In this document: positions 1 through 8,789 of the stretch, in pieces
Numbering within the stretch: the first letter of the stretch is position 1
How the letters are laid out: each line of letters starts with the position of its first letter
Origin: Microcella sp.
GTDB lineage: Bacteria > Actinomycetota > Actinomycetes > Actinomycetales > Microbacteriaceae
Length of the DNA: 64,000 nucleotides
Reading direction: 5' to 3'
NCBI RefSeq assembly: GCF_019739195.1
Contig: NZ_JAHHDS010000003.1
Coordinates: forward strand, 806,001 to 870,000
Notes under the pieces: generated by a model
The model's input: the letters and a program-made list of their open reading frames with translations, nothing else
Database searches by the model: none
What the model was told of the DNA's origin: nothing
Program-made: the position numbers and the translations under genes

Positions 1-842
1 CCAGCGCGCACGAGTCGCTCGAGCACAGCGGCGGCCTCTGCTTCACCGCTCACGGTCACGAGGGCGCCGAGGTGGTCGGTGCCCGAGGTCGCGATGCCTT
101 CGGCCTCGAGCGCCGCGGCGAGAGCGGCCGGGTCGAGGGCGCGCACACGCCAGTCGCGTGCGGTAGCGCGACTGCGCTCGATGCGCTCGGCACTCGCGGT
201 CGCTCCCTGGTCGAGATACACGGCGGCGTCGGCCATCTCGTCGAGCTCGGCGAGCACGTGGCTCGAGACCACGACGGCGCAGCCCTCGGCTGCCAGTCGA
301 CGCACAAGCACGCGCAGGTCGACGCGCGCTGCCGGGTCGAGGCCCGAGGCGGGCTCGTCGAGCAGCAGCACGCTCGGCCGGTGAACGAGGGCACGCGCGA
401 GGCTCAGGCGCTGCTTCTGGCCGCGGCTCAGCACGCGGGCCGGCTGGTCGGCAAGCGGCTCGAGCCCGACGAGCTCGATGAGCTCGATCGCGCGGGTGCG
501 CGACTCAGCGGGGCTCAGCTCGTAGAGCCGCCCGGTGGTCTCGAGAGCGCCTCGCACGGTGAGCGCGGCCCACGAGCCGAGCACATCGGGCATCCAGCCC
601 ATGACACGGCGCACGGCGCGAGGGTCGGCGACGGGATCATGCCCCGCGATGCGGATCGTGCCGGCATCGGGCTGCAGCAGCGTCGCGAGCATGAGCAGCA
701 GCGTGGTCTTGCCCGATCCGTTCGGCCCGATCAGCGCAGTCACCTGCCCGGCCGCGGCCTCGAAGTCGGCCTGGCGCACAGCGTGCACATCGCCAAACGA
801 GCGGGCCACGCCCTCGACGGCGATGGCGGCAGTGGAGGTCAT
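1..842 (-). CDS. ABC transporter ATP-binding protein (3' end outside window)
   Basis: ATPase subunit that powers a membrane transporter, probably an exporter of the ABC-2 type. Reading leftwards from ATG at 842 (MTSTAAIAVEGVARSFG), the protein shows Walker A GPNGSGKTT, a signature variant LSRGQKQR, Walker B VLLLDEP and the switch histidine in VVVSSHVLAEL, followed by a C-terminal extension typical of CcmA/NatA-like subunits. The frame is still open at base 1, so the C-terminus and the partner permease lie outside the window. It starts 13 bases after mazG on the same strand and may be co-transcribed with it. Substrate unknown. Confidence 0.9.
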   Translation of the reverse strand, partial: MTSTAAIAVEGVARSFGDVHAVRQADFEAAAGQVTALIGPNGSGKTTLLLMLATLLQPDAGTIRIAGHDPVADPRAVRRVMGWMPDVLGSWAALTVRGALETTGRLYELSPAESRTRAIELIELVGLEPLADQPARVLSRGQKQRLSLARALVHRPSVLLLDEPASGLDPAARVDLRVLVRRLAAEGCAVVVSSHVLAELDEMADAAVYLDQGATASAERIERSRATARDWRVRALDPAALAAALEAEGIATSGTDHLGALVTVSGEAEAAAVLERLVRA

Positions 843-855
843 GAGCAAGAGTCAA

Positions 856-1557
856 TCACACCGAGGGGTCGGCAGCTTCGGAGGCACGCACCTTGTTTTC
901 GATCGCGCGCACTGCTGCCCGCAGTGCCCGCTCGGCGTCGAGCCCGCGTCGGCGCCCTTCGGCCGCGATCTCCAGAATCGCCGAGCCCAGGGCCCGCTCG
1001 TCGGCGTAGACCGCACTATCGACGCGCTCGCTCGCCGCGACCTCGATGCCCACTCCCTCGGCTTTGTCGAGCACCTTCTGGGCACGCGACAGCGCCGTGA
1101 GGCCCGCGGGCACGCCGTCGAGCACGCTCGCGCGCTCGGGCTTCTCCTGCCGCTTCCAGGTCTCCCAGTTCTCGGCGACGGCGTCGGCGGTGTCGGCCGT
1201 CACGTCACCGAACACGTGCGGGTGCCGGCCGACCATCTTGGCCGTCGACCGCGCGGCGACGTCATCGATCGTGAACGGATGCTCCGCGCTCGCCGCGGCG
1301 ATGTCTGCGTGGAACAGCACCTGGTAGAGCACGTCGCCCAGCTCTTCGAGCACGTCGTCGGAGGTTCCGTGCTCGATCGCCTCGACGAGCTCGTGCGCCT
1401 CTTCGATCAGGTAGCGCGTGAGGCTTTCGTGCGTCTGCTCGGCATCCCACGCGCAGCCGCCGGGTGCGCGCAAGTGCTCGAGAACGGCGATGAGCTGGTC
1501 GAGGTTCGGGTGCGGCTGCGGTGCGGGAAGCTCAGGGCTTTGCTGGGCGGCGGTCAT
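856..1557 (-). CDS. mazG: MazG family nucleoside triphosphate pyrophosphohydrolase
   Basis: Hydrolyses NTPs or dNTPs to the monophosphate and pyrophosphate, a house-cleaning role in the cytoplasm. 233 residues starting MTAAQQSPELP. The MazG metal-binding signature is clear: EEAHELVEAIE followed by EELGDVLYQVLFHAD. It is close to one MazG domain plus a C-terminal extension, shorter than the E. coli tandem-domain protein, as is usual in actinobacteria. The ATG at 1557 overlaps the stop of the upstream MFS gene by four bases, so the start is set by translational coupling. Confidence 0.92.
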   Translation of the reverse strand: MTAAQQSPELPAPQPHPNLDQLIAVLEHLRAPGGCAWDAEQTHESLTRYLIEEAHELVEAIEHGTSDDVLEELGDVLYQVLFHADIAAASAEHPFTIDDVAARSTAKMVGRHPHVFGDVTADTADAVAENWETWKRQEKPERASVLDGVPAGLTALSRAQKVLDKAEGVGIEVAASERVDSAVYADERALGSAILEIAAEGRRRGLDAERALRAAVRAIENKVRASEAADPSV

Positions 1558-3005
1558 GTGCCCATTGTGCCGCGAACCGTTCGGCGGTCGTCTGGCATCG
1601 CCGTCGCGACGGCCGCGATCACGACCGCGCACAGCAGAGCGCCCACGAAGACCGCCTGAGCGGCCGGGATGATCGCCACCCCGTCGACGGCGGTGCTCGA
1701 CCCCTCGCCCAGCGCTCCCCCGCCGCCCGCCGCCCGGTAGAGCGCGTTGGCGACCGCGCCGAAGATGGCGACGGCGACGGCCTGGCCGACGGCGCGAGCG
1801 AACAGGTTGGTGCCCGTGACGACGCCGCGCTCGCTCCAGACGACGCTCGCCTGAGCTGCGATGAGCGAGGGCGTGGCCACGAGCCCCAGACCGAGACCCG
1901 TGACGAAGCAGGCGATCGCGACGACGGCGACCGAAGGGCTCGAGGCGAACGCCGCGAGAAGCCCCGTGCCGAGCAGCACGAGCACCATGCCGATGAGCAC
2001 CGTGACCCGAAAACCCAGCGTGAGGTAGAGGCGGCCCGAAAGCGAGGCCGAGATCGGCCAGCCGATCGTGAGCGCGGCGAGCGCGAGTCCCGCGACGAGC
2101 GGCGAGACGCCCAACGAGGCTTCGAGCAGCACCGGCACGTACGAGGCGAGGCCGATCAAGATCGCCCCGACCCCCACAGAAACCAGGGTCGTCGTGAGCA
2201 GCAGCCGGCGCGAGAACACCCAGCCGGGCAGAATCGGCTCGGCGGCGCGGCGCTCGACCGCGATGAAGGCGACGAGCAGGGTGCCGCCGAGCCCGAAGGC
2301 CACAGCGCTCTGCCACGAGGCCCACGGCCATGTGACGCCGCCCTGCAGCACTCCGACGAGCAGCAGCCCGAGCGAGGTGGCCAGCAGCAGCGCGCCGACC
2401 ACGTCGACCTTGTGCGGGCGATGCTCGACGGTCTCGTGCAGCGAGCGGATGAGCATCCACCCCGCCAGCAGGCACAGGGGAATGTTGATGAAGAAGATCC
2501 AGCGCCAGGCGTCGAGCTCAGCGAAGATGCCGCCGAGCGTGGGGCCGATGACCGCCGAGGCGGCCCAGACGCTCGCGATGTAGCCCTGCACCTTGGCGCG
2601 CTCCTCGACCGAGTAGATGTCGCCCGCGATCGTCATTGACATCGGGCCGATCGCTCCCGCGCCGATGCCCTGCACAGCCCGGAAGGCAATGAGGGCCGGC
2701 ATGCTCCAGGCCAGGCCGCACAGAATCGAGCCGAGCAAGAAGATGCTGATGCCGATGAGAATGATCGGTTTGCGGCCGACCATGTCGCTGAACTTGGCGA
2801 ACAGCGGCGTCGACACCGCCTGCGCGAGCAGGTAGATCGAGAACAGCCACGGAAAGAGCTCGAACGACCCGAGCTCTTCGACGAGCGTCGGCACCGCCGT
2901 CGCGAGAATGGTGGCGTCGATGGCGACGAGGGCCGTCGTGACCATGATCGCGAGCAGGATGGGGCCGCGCTCGGAGCGCAGGCCCACGGCAGAGGTCGTG
3001 GTCAC
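1554..3005 (-). CDS. MFS transporter, DHA2 (EmrB/QacA-type) family
   Basis: Predicted proton-driven multidrug or small-molecule exporter in the cytoplasmic membrane. 483 residues, almost entirely hydrophobic helices, the length expected for 14-segment DHA2 proteins. The motif-A loop is visible (AKFSDMVGRKP near residue 75) as is the motif-C-like region (AVIGPTLGGIFAE). GTG start at 3005. A -10-like TATCGT lies at 3013-3018, giving a transcript with about one untranslated base. Its 3' end overlaps mazG. Substrate cannot be inferred. Confidence 0.88.
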   Translation of the reverse strand: MTTTSAVGLRSERGPILLAIMVTTALVAIDATILATAVPTLVEELGSFELFPWLFSIYLLAQAVSTPLFAKFSDMVGRKPIILIGISIFLLGSILCGLAWSMPALIAFRAVQGIGAGAIGPMSMTIAGDIYSVEERAKVQGYIASVWAASAVIGPTLGGIFAELDAWRWIFFINIPLCLLAGWMLIRSLHETVEHRPHKVDVVGALLLATSLGLLLVGVLQGGVTWPWASWQSAVAFGLGGTLLVAFIAVERRAAEPILPGWVFSRRLLLTTTLVSVGVGAILIGLASYVPVLLEASLGVSPLVAGLALAALTIGWPISASLSGRLYLTLGFRVTVLIGMVLVLLGTGLLAAFASSPSVAVVAIACFVTGLGLGLVATPSLIAAQASVVWSERGVVTGTNLFARAVGQAVAVAIFGAVANALYRAAGGGGALGEGSSTAVDGVAIIPAAQAVFVGALLCAVVIAAVATAMPDDRRTVRGTMGT

Positions 3006-3023
3006 GTCTGCGACGATAACCCC
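3006..3023. promoter_or_regulatory. Overlapping divergent leaderless promoters
   Basis: Only 18 bases separate the divergent MFS and CPBP genes. On the minus strand TATCGT (3013-3018) sits seven bases before the GTG at 3005; on the plus strand GACGAT (3012-3017) sits six bases before the ATG at 3024. The two hexamers share bases 3013-3017, so both -35 regions must lie inside the opposite coding sequence. No Shine-Dalgarno sequence fits in the gap. Confidence 0.55.
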
Positions 3024-3893
3024 ATGCTCCCGGAACTCGGCTGGATGCCGCGGCTCGCCGCCGCGCTACTCGCGGTCGGGCTCGTCGCGCTCTTCGTCGC
3101 GCGAGCGATTCGCAAAGACCGGCGCGAGTACGCGCGCTTCCGCCGCTACCGCTCGACCGCTCGACGGCAGGCGATGATGCGGCGCTGGCTCGTCGAGTCG
3201 CTCGTGCTCTTCGGCGGCACGGCCGTGCTCGTGCTGCTGCTCACCTTTCCGGTGGTCGCGCCGCTGCTGACCGTGACGCAAGCGCTGCCGGCCGTCGCCT
3301 GGCTGCGGGATGCTCTCGCCGGCGGCCTCGGAATCGGAATGCTCATCGGCGCCGCCCTCGGCCTCGTGGCGCTCACGGCGCTCGGTGCCCGCAGTGCCCG
3401 GCGGGAGGGCGGCATCATCATGGTCGGCGACATCGCCGCGCTGCTGCCGCGCAACCGGCCCGAGCTCGGCTGGGGCGCTGCGCTCTCGGTCAATGCCGGC
3501 ATCGTCGAAGAAGGGCTGTTCCGGCTCGCGCTGCCCGCGCTGCTCGTGATCGTCACGGGTGAGCCGGTCAGCGCGTTCGTGCTCGCGGCGCTCGTCTTCG
3601 GGGCGCTACACGCCTACCAGGGCTGGGTCGGCGTGCTCGCCACCACCGTGGTCGGCCTGCTCTTCACGCTGCTCTACGTCGCGAGCGGCAGCATCCTGCT
3701 CGCCATGCTTGTGCACGCGCTGTTCGACCTGCGCACGCTTGTCGTGATTCCGATGGCGGTCTATCGCGTGCACGAGGTGCCCGGCAGCCTGCGGTTTCCC
3801 AAGCCGCTCGCGATCGCGGTGCCCGCCGTTGAGCCCGCAGTCCAGGTCGACAGCAACTCTGAGAACCCGATTGAGTCACCTAGTCAGACTTGA
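3024..3893 (+). CDS. CPBP family intramembrane metalloprotease
   Basis: Membrane protein of the CAAX-prenyl-protease/bacteriocin-processing (CPBP, ABI) family. 289 residues with about seven hydrophobic segments. The glutamate motif is present as IVEEGLFRLALPAL (near residue 160), followed by ALVFGALHAYQGW and MLVHALFDLRT, which supply the histidines expected in the catalytic site. In bacteria such proteins process small peptides or act in immunity; the substrate here is unknown. The C-terminal tail is polar. The gene is monocistronic, with the toxin-antitoxin promoter beginning at its stop codon. Confidence 0.85.
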   Translation: MLPELGWMPRLAAALLAVGLVALFVARAIRKDRREYARFRRYRSTARRQAMMRRWLVESLVLFGGTAVLVLLLTFPVVAPLLTVTQALPAVAWLRDALAGGLGIGMLIGAALGLVALTALGARSARREGGIIMVGDIAALLPRNRPELGWGAALSVNAGIVEEGLFRLALPALLVIVTGEPVSAFVLAALVFGALHAYQGWVGVLATTVVGLLFTLLYVASGSILLAMLVHALFDLRTLVVIPMAVYRVHEVPGSLRFPKPLAIAVPAVEPAVQVDSNSENPIESPSQT

Positions 3894-3919
3894 CTAGATC
3901 TGAGGGGCTTGCGTACCGT
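3890..3919 (+). promoter_or_regulatory. Promoter of the toxin-antitoxin operon (leaderless)
   Basis: TTGACT at 3890-3895 (-35) is followed after 18 bases by TACCGT at 3914-3919 (-10). Transcription would begin at the A of the ATG at 3926, so the antitoxin mRNA would have no leader. This also argues for ATG 3926 as the start rather than an upstream in-frame codon. Confidence 0.6.
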
Positions 3920-3925
3920 AGGCTC

Positions 3926-4162
3926 ATGGCCGAGACGGTGAACATCTACGACGCGAAGACGCAACTCTCGAAGCTGGTCGCCCGCGCGGAGGCCGGCGAA
4001 CGCATCACGATTGCCCGAAACGGCCGCCCCGTCGCAGAGCTCGGGCCCGCTGGAGGCATCACCGTCAAGCGCGAACCCGGGGTGCTCGCCGGGAAGATCT
4101 GGATCGCCGACGACTTCGACGACTTCACCGAGCAAGACGAGCGCGACTGGTACGGCGAGTGA
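3926..4162 (+). CDS. Type II antitoxin, Phd/YefM family
   Basis: 78-residue DNA-binding antitoxin, beginning MAETVNIYDAKTQLSKLVAR, the standard Phd/YefM N-terminal fold, followed by GERITIARNGRPVAEL. The acidic C-terminus (WIADDFDDFTEQDERDW) is the usual toxin-neutralising tail. It would repress its own promoter together with the toxin and block the PIN active site. Its stop overlaps the toxin's GTG start by four bases, so the two are translationally coupled. Confidence 0.88.
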   Translation: MAETVNIYDAKTQLSKLVARAEAGERITIARNGRPVAELGPAGGITVKREPGVLAGKIWIADDFDDFTEQDERDWYGE

Positions 4163-4533
4163 GGGCGCTACTCGACACCAACACCCTTCTGTGGTGGTTT
4201 CAGGAGCCGAGCCGACTCACCCGCGCACAGTACGACACGCTCGCCGACGAGCGGCACGACATCGCCGTCTCGTCCGTGAGCGTGGCGGAAATCTCGATCA
4301 AGACCTCGATCGGCAAGCTGACCGGCGCCGAGGGCATCACTGAGTGGATCGCCCGGCAGGGCTTCCGTGAGCTGCCGTTCGCGAACCGGCACGCCCTGCC
4401 GCTCGCCGACCTCCCCCTGCACCACCGCGACCCGTTCGATCGCATGCTCGTCGCGCAGTGCATTGCCGACGATCTCGTGCTCATCACGGGCGATCGGCGC
4501 CTGAGCGACTACGCGATCGAAACCATCACCTAG
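4159..4533 (+). CDS. Type II toxin, PIN-domain ribonuclease (VapC-like)
   Basis: 124-residue PIN-domain toxin; family members cleave tRNA or other RNA with a Mg2+ centre. Acidic residues are visible in LLDTNTLLWWF (D6), VSVAEISIKT, HHRDPFDRMLVAQ and LITGDRRL. The LLDTNTLLWW opening is typical of the Sll0205-like PIN group that partners with Phd antitoxins. GTG start at 4159 inside the antitoxin stop. It ends six bases before the convergent mfd stop, with no hairpin between. Confidence 0.88.
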   Translation: MRALLDTNTLLWWFQEPSRLTRAQYDTLADERHDIAVSSVSVAEISIKTSIGKLTGAEGITEWIARQGFRELPFANRHALPLADLPLHHRDPFDRMLVAQCIADDLVLITGDRRLSDYAIETIT

Positions 4534-4538
4534 GCGGT

Positions 4539-7500
4539 TCAGGCCGAGGGGGCTGCGACCGACTCGGTGCCGTAGAGGTTCTGCAGCGTCTGGCCGACCC
4601 AGGTGACGAGATCGTCGTCGCCCGCCGCGCTCGGCATCGGCACCGTCGCCGTGCGCTGCTGCGCGAACCACTTCGACCCCGGATACATGCGCTGCAGGCG
4701 CAGCTGCCGCGAGTCGGGCAGGTCGAGCCCGACGAGCCGCAGGGTCGTGCCCATAACGACGACGTCGCTCAATCCGAGACTCTGAGCCTGGCGGCGCAGG
4801 CGCGACACGGCGATGAGGGTGAGCACCGGCGCGGGCGGGTCGCCGTAGCGGTCGGCGAGCTCGTCGAGCACAGCATCCAGTGCCGTGTCATCGCTCGCCG
4901 GCGCGCTCGCCGTCGACAGCTTCTGGTAGGCCTCGAGACGCAAGCGCTCGCTCTCGATGAAGTCGTCGGGAATGCGCGCATCCACGGGCAGCTCGAGCCG
5001 CAGCTCGGTCTGCTCTTCGACCGCGTCGCCGCGGAACACGCTCACCGCTTCGCCGATCATGCGCAAGTAAAGATCGAAGCCGACGCCCGCGATGTGCCCG
5101 GCCTGCTCGGCGCCGAGCAGGTTGCCCGCTCCGCGAATCTCGAGGTCTTTCAGCGCGATCTGCATGCCGCCGCCGAGGTCACTGTTGGCCGCAATCGTCT
5201 GCAGTCGGTCGTGCGCGGTTTCGGTGAGCGGCTTGAGCTCGTCGTAGAGAAAGTAGGCGTACGCGCGCTCACGGCCACGGCCGACTCGACCACGCAACTG
5301 GTGCAGCTGGCTCAGACCGTACTTATCGGCGCGGTCGATGATGAGCGTGTTCGCGTTGGCGACGTCGAGCCCGGTCTCGATGATCGTCGTCGAGACGAGC
5401 ACGTCGAACTTGCGCTCCCAGAAGTCGACCATGACCTGCTCGAGAAGCGACTCGCTCATCTGGCCGTGGGCGACGGCAATGCGCGCATCCGGAACCAGCT
5501 CGGCCAGGTGGCTCGCGACACGCTGGATGCTCGAGACGCGATTGTGCACATAGAACACCTGCCCCTCGCGCAGCATCTCGCGGTGAATCGCGGCCGCCAC
5601 CTGCTTGTCGCTGTAGGGGCCGACGAAGGTCAGGATCGGGTGGCGGTCTTCGGGCGGCGTCGCAAGCGTCGACATCTCGCGGATGCCCGTCACGGCCATT
5701 TCGAGCGTGCGCGGAATCGGCGTGGCCGACATCGCGAGCACATCGACGTTGAGCTTGAGCTTCTTGAGCGCGTCTTTGTGCTCGACGCCGAACCGCTGCT
5801 CTTCATCGATGATGACGAGTCCGAGATCCTTGAACTGCACGCCCTGGCTCAAGATGCGGTGGGTGCCGATGACGACGTCGACCGTGCCGGCGGCGAGCCC
5901 GTCGAGAGTCTCTGTCGCCTCGCGGTCGCTCTGGAAGCGGCTGAGAGCTCTGAGGTGAACCGGAAAGCCCGCGAAGCGCTCGGCGAAGGTCTCGACGTGT
6001 TGCTTGACGAGCAAGGTCGTCGGCACGATCATCGCCACCTGCTTGCCGCTCTGCACGGCCTTGAAGGCGGCGCGCACCGCGACCTCGGTCTTGCCGTAGC
6101 CGACGTCGCCCGCGAGCAGGCGGTCCATCGGAATCGGCGACTCCATGTCGCGCTTGACCTCGTCGATCGTGGTGAGCTGGTCGGGTGTCTCCGCGAACGG
6201 AAAGGCCTCTTCGAGTTCGCGCTGCCACGGGGTGTCGGGAGCGAAGGCGAAACCCTTGCTCGACATGCGCGCGCTGTAGAGCTTGACGAGCTCGACGGCA
6301 ATGTCGCGCACCGCACGCCGCGCCTTGCCCTTCGCAGCGGCCCAGTCGCTGCCGCCCATCTTGCTGAGCGACGGAGCCTCGCCACCGACATATCGGCTGA
6401 GCAGGTCGAGCTGATCGGTCGGCACGTAGAGCTTGTCGCCCGGGTATCCGCGCTTGCTGGGTGCGTACTCGATGAGGAGAAACTCGCGCTGGCTCTTGAC
6501 TGCATTGCGACCGCCCGTGCTGACCTCGCGCTGCACGAGCTCGAGAAACCGGCCGATGCCGTGCGTGGCGTGCACGACGAAGTCGCCCGCCTTGAGCTGC
6601 AGGGGGTCGACGACGTTGGTGCGACGGCTCGCGAGCTTCTTCGGCTGCCGCGAGTTGTAGCCGATCGACCGGCCGTAGAACTCGGCCTCGCTCAGCAGCC
6701 CGATCTGCAACTCGGGCAGCTCGAAGCCGTGCTCGAGCTGCGCCTGCACGAGGTAGGCAACACCGGAGTCGAGGGTCTCGGGCAGCTCGTCGACGATGCG
6801 CGCCGCGACCTCGTGCTCGCCGAGCACGTCGGCGGCGCGCTCGACGAGGCCGTGGCCGGCGGCCGCGACGATCATCGTCCAGCCCGCGCACACGCGGTCG
6901 ACGACGTGGTCGACTCCTCCGCCGCTGCTGCCTGCGAAGCCGGGAGGCTCGTTCGCGTCGATGCGCACGACCTCGACGTCATCGGCGTCGAACGCGCTGA
7001 TCGTGAACCAGCTGCGATCGCCCGCGGCCTCGCGCAGGCCGTTGACCGTCACGAAGTCGCCACCGTCGAGGTCGATGGGCGCTTCTGCCCCGACCGTCGC
7101 GGCGTGCCAGGCGGCCGTCAAGAACTCGCGGTTGGTCTCGAGCAGGCTCACAGCCCGGCTCGCGACGCGCTCGGGGCTGAGCACGGCGATTGCCGCGCTC
7201 GCCGGCAGGTAGTGGGTGAGCGGCACGAGCCGGTCGACGAGCGCCGGCGCGAGGCTCTCCATGCCCTCGACCGGAATGCCCTCGCTGATCTTGGCGAGCA
7301 GTTGCCCCAGGCTCGGAAACTCGTGCTGCATCTCGCGCGCCCGCTGCCGCACGGCGTCGGTCAGCAGCAACTCGCGTGTCGGCGGCAGCTCGACGACGTC
7401 GACCTCGGTTGGCAGAGACCGCTGGTCAGCAACCGAGAACTCGCGCAGCTGCTCGACCTCGTCGCCGAAGAACTCGACCCGCACCGGATGCTCGGCCACG

Positions 7501-8078
7501 GCCGCGAAGACATCAAGAATGCCGCCGCGCACGGCGAACTCGCCGCGCCGCGTGACCATGTCGACGCGGGTGTAAGCCAGGTCGATGAGCCGAGCGGTGA
7601 CCTGCGCGAGGTCGTAGCCGCGCCCACCCCGCCGCAGCACGACCGGCTCGACCTCGGTGAGCCCCGGCGCCAGGGGCTGCAGTGCAGCCCGCACCGAAGC
7701 GACCACGATGAGGTCGGGCTTGTCGTCACCCGCCGCTTCCCAGTCACGCAGCGCGCGCAACGTACGGATGCGCCTGCCGACGGTCTCGGCACTCGGGCTG
7801 AGCCGCTCGTGCGGCAAGGTCTCCCACGCAGGCAGGTCGAGCACGGTCGCGTGCGGCATGAGCGCCGCGATCGACTGCTGCACGGTCTCGGTCTCGCGCC
7901 CGGTGGCCGTAATGGCGAGCAGGCACTGCGGGCCCGTGCGGGCATCCAGCAGCCCCGCCAGAAGCGGAACGCGGAGGCCTTCGACAACCGAGAAATCGGT
8001 GCTGCGCTGGGCGTGCTCGAGCGCGTTCTGCAGCGTGCGGGCGCGCGACAGGGCCGGGATCAACCGCTCGAGACTCAC
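4539..8078 (-). CDS. mfd: Transcription-repair coupling factor Mfd
   Basis: SF2 translocase that displaces RNA polymerase stalled at DNA lesions and recruits UvrA. About 1,179 residues, full length. The N-terminal UvrB-like module is followed by the RNA-polymerase-interacting region (FVVHATHGIGRFLELV), then the motor with Walker A GDVGYGKTEVAVRA, Walker B DEEQRFGVEHK, motif III SATPIPRTLEMA and the TRG segment (GRVGRGRERAYAYF). I prefer GTG 8078 because TAGACT (8089-8094) lies just upstream; TTG 8087 would add three residues. It is downstream of pth on the same strand. Confidence 0.96.
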   Translation of the reverse strand: MSLERLIPALSRARTLQNALEHAQRSTDFSVVEGLRVPLLAGLLDARTGPQCLLAITATGRETETVQQSIAALMPHATVLDLPAWETLPHERLSPSAETVGRRIRTLRALRDWEAAGDDKPDLIVVASVRAALQPLAPGLTEVEPVVLRRGGRGYDLAQVTARLIDLAYTRVDMVTRRGEFAVRGGILDVFAAVAEHPVRVEFFGDEVEQLREFSVADQRSLPTEVDVVELPPTRELLLTDAVRQRAREMQHEFPSLGQLLAKISEGIPVEGMESLAPALVDRLVPLTHYLPASAAIAVLSPERVASRAVSLLETNREFLTAAWHAATVGAEAPIDLDGGDFVTVNGLREAAGDRSWFTISAFDADDVEVVRIDANEPPGFAGSSGGGVDHVVDRVCAGWTMIVAAAGHGLVERAADVLGEHEVAARIVDELPETLDSGVAYLVQAQLEHGFELPELQIGLLSEAEFYGRSIGYNSRQPKKLASRRTNVVDPLQLKAGDFVVHATHGIGRFLELVQREVSTGGRNAVKSQREFLLIEYAPSKRGYPGDKLYVPTDQLDLLSRYVGGEAPSLSKMGGSDWAAAKGKARRAVRDIAVELVKLYSARMSSKGFAFAPDTPWQRELEEAFPFAETPDQLTTIDEVKRDMESPIPMDRLLAGDVGYGKTEVAVRAAFKAVQSGKQVAMIVPTTLLVKQHVETFAERFAGFPVHLRALSRFQSDREATETLDGLAAGTVDVVIGTHRILSQGVQFKDLGLVIIDEEQRFGVEHKDALKKLKLNVDVLAMSATPIPRTLEMAVTGIREMSTLATPPEDRHPILTFVGPYSDKQVAAAIHREMLREGQVFYVHNRVSSIQRVASHLAELVPDARIAVAHGQMSESLLEQVMVDFWERKFDVLVSTTIIETGLDVANANTLIIDRADKYGLSQLHQLRGRVGRGRERAYAYFLYDELKPLTETAHDRLQTIAANSDLGGGMQIALKDLEIRGAGNLLGAEQAGHIAGVGFDLYLRMIGEAVSVFRGDAVEEQTELRLELPVDARIPDDFIESERLRLEAYQKLSTASAPASDDTALDAVLDELADRYGDPPAPVLTLIAVSRLRRQAQSLGLSDVVVMGTTLRLVGLDLPDSRQLRLQRMYPGSKWFAQQRTATVPMPSAAGDDDLVTWVGQTLQNLYGTESVAAPSA

Positions 8079-8110
8079 GTCGGCCAAGTCTACGCGGCCC
8101 TGCTGAGCGC

Positions 8111-8731
8111 TCAGGCGCGGGGGGCGTGCACCTTCTGCTGCGCCGCGAGCAGGCCCTCGTCGATGATGAGCTCGATCGCGTCGGCCGCGTCGCTCAGCAC
8201 GAAGGGCAGCCGCGCGCGCTCGGGCGACGGGAAGTCGCCGAGCACATAGTCGGCAGCGTCTTGCCTGCCGGGCGGGCGGCCGATGCCGACGCGCACGCGC
8301 GTGAACTCGGGGGTTCCGAGCGCCTTGATGATGTCGCGCACGCCGTTCTGGCCGCCGTGCCCGCCGTCGGCCTTGAGCTTGATGGTCTCGAACGGCAGGT
8401 CGAGGTCGTCGTGCACCACGATGACGCGCTCGGGCGCAATCGAGAAGTACGAGGCCGCGCTCGAGACCGGCCCGCCCGAGGTGTTCATGTAGCTCAGGGG
8501 GCGCGCGAGCACGAGGCGGGGGCCGCCCGGGCGCAACCGCGCTTCGGCGAGCATCGTGGCCGTTCGGTGACGGCTCAGCTTCGCGCCGACTCGGCTCGCG
8601 AGCTCGTCGAGCACCATCGCGCCGACGTTGTGGCGGTTGCCGGCATAGCCGGGCCCGGGGTTGCCGAGCCCGACCACGAGCCAGGCATCAGACGACGAAG
8701 GGGCCGCACTGCGGCGGAACAATCCGACCAC
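8111..8731 (-). CDS. pth: Peptidyl-tRNA hydrolase
   Basis: Releases tRNA from peptidyl-tRNA that drops off ribosomes. 206 residues with the Pth signatures WLVVGLGNPGPGYAGNRHNVG (catalytic His in RHNVG), PLSYMNTSG, VHDDLDLPF (catalytic Asp region) and GGHGGQNGVRDI. GTG start at 8731 with AAGGGG six bases upstream. It lies downstream of rplY, an order common in actinobacteria. A short N-terminal stretch of about 15 residues precedes the core fold. Confidence 0.95.
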   Translation of the reverse strand: MVGLFRRSAAPSSSDAWLVVGLGNPGPGYAGNRHNVGAMVLDELASRVGAKLSRHRTATMLAEARLRPGGPRLVLARPLSYMNTSGGPVSSAASYFSIAPERVIVVHDDLDLPFETIKLKADGGHGGQNGVRDIIKALGTPEFTRVRVGIGRPPGRQDAADYVLGDFPSPERARLPFVLSDAADAIELIIDEGLLAAQQKVHAPRA

Positions 8732-8762
8732 GTGCGACCCCTTCGCTCAGTCTGCAACGCCA

Positions 8763-8781
8763 GCCGGATGCTCGCTCCGGC
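8763..8781 (-). terminator. Short hairpin between rplY and pth
   Basis: GCCGGA (8763-8768) pairs with TCCGGC (8776-8781) around a seven-base loop, just after the rplY stop. No U-run follows, so it may attenuate rather than terminate. Confidence 0.3.
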
Positions 8782-8789
8782 CGCGCGTA

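Noticed and set aside
4458-8249. A 1,263-residue open frame on the plus strand
   Set aside because: It is antisense to mfd and pth, full of low-complexity Arg/His/Leu-rich sequence, and overlaps conserved active-site motifs on the other strand. High GC produces such frames.
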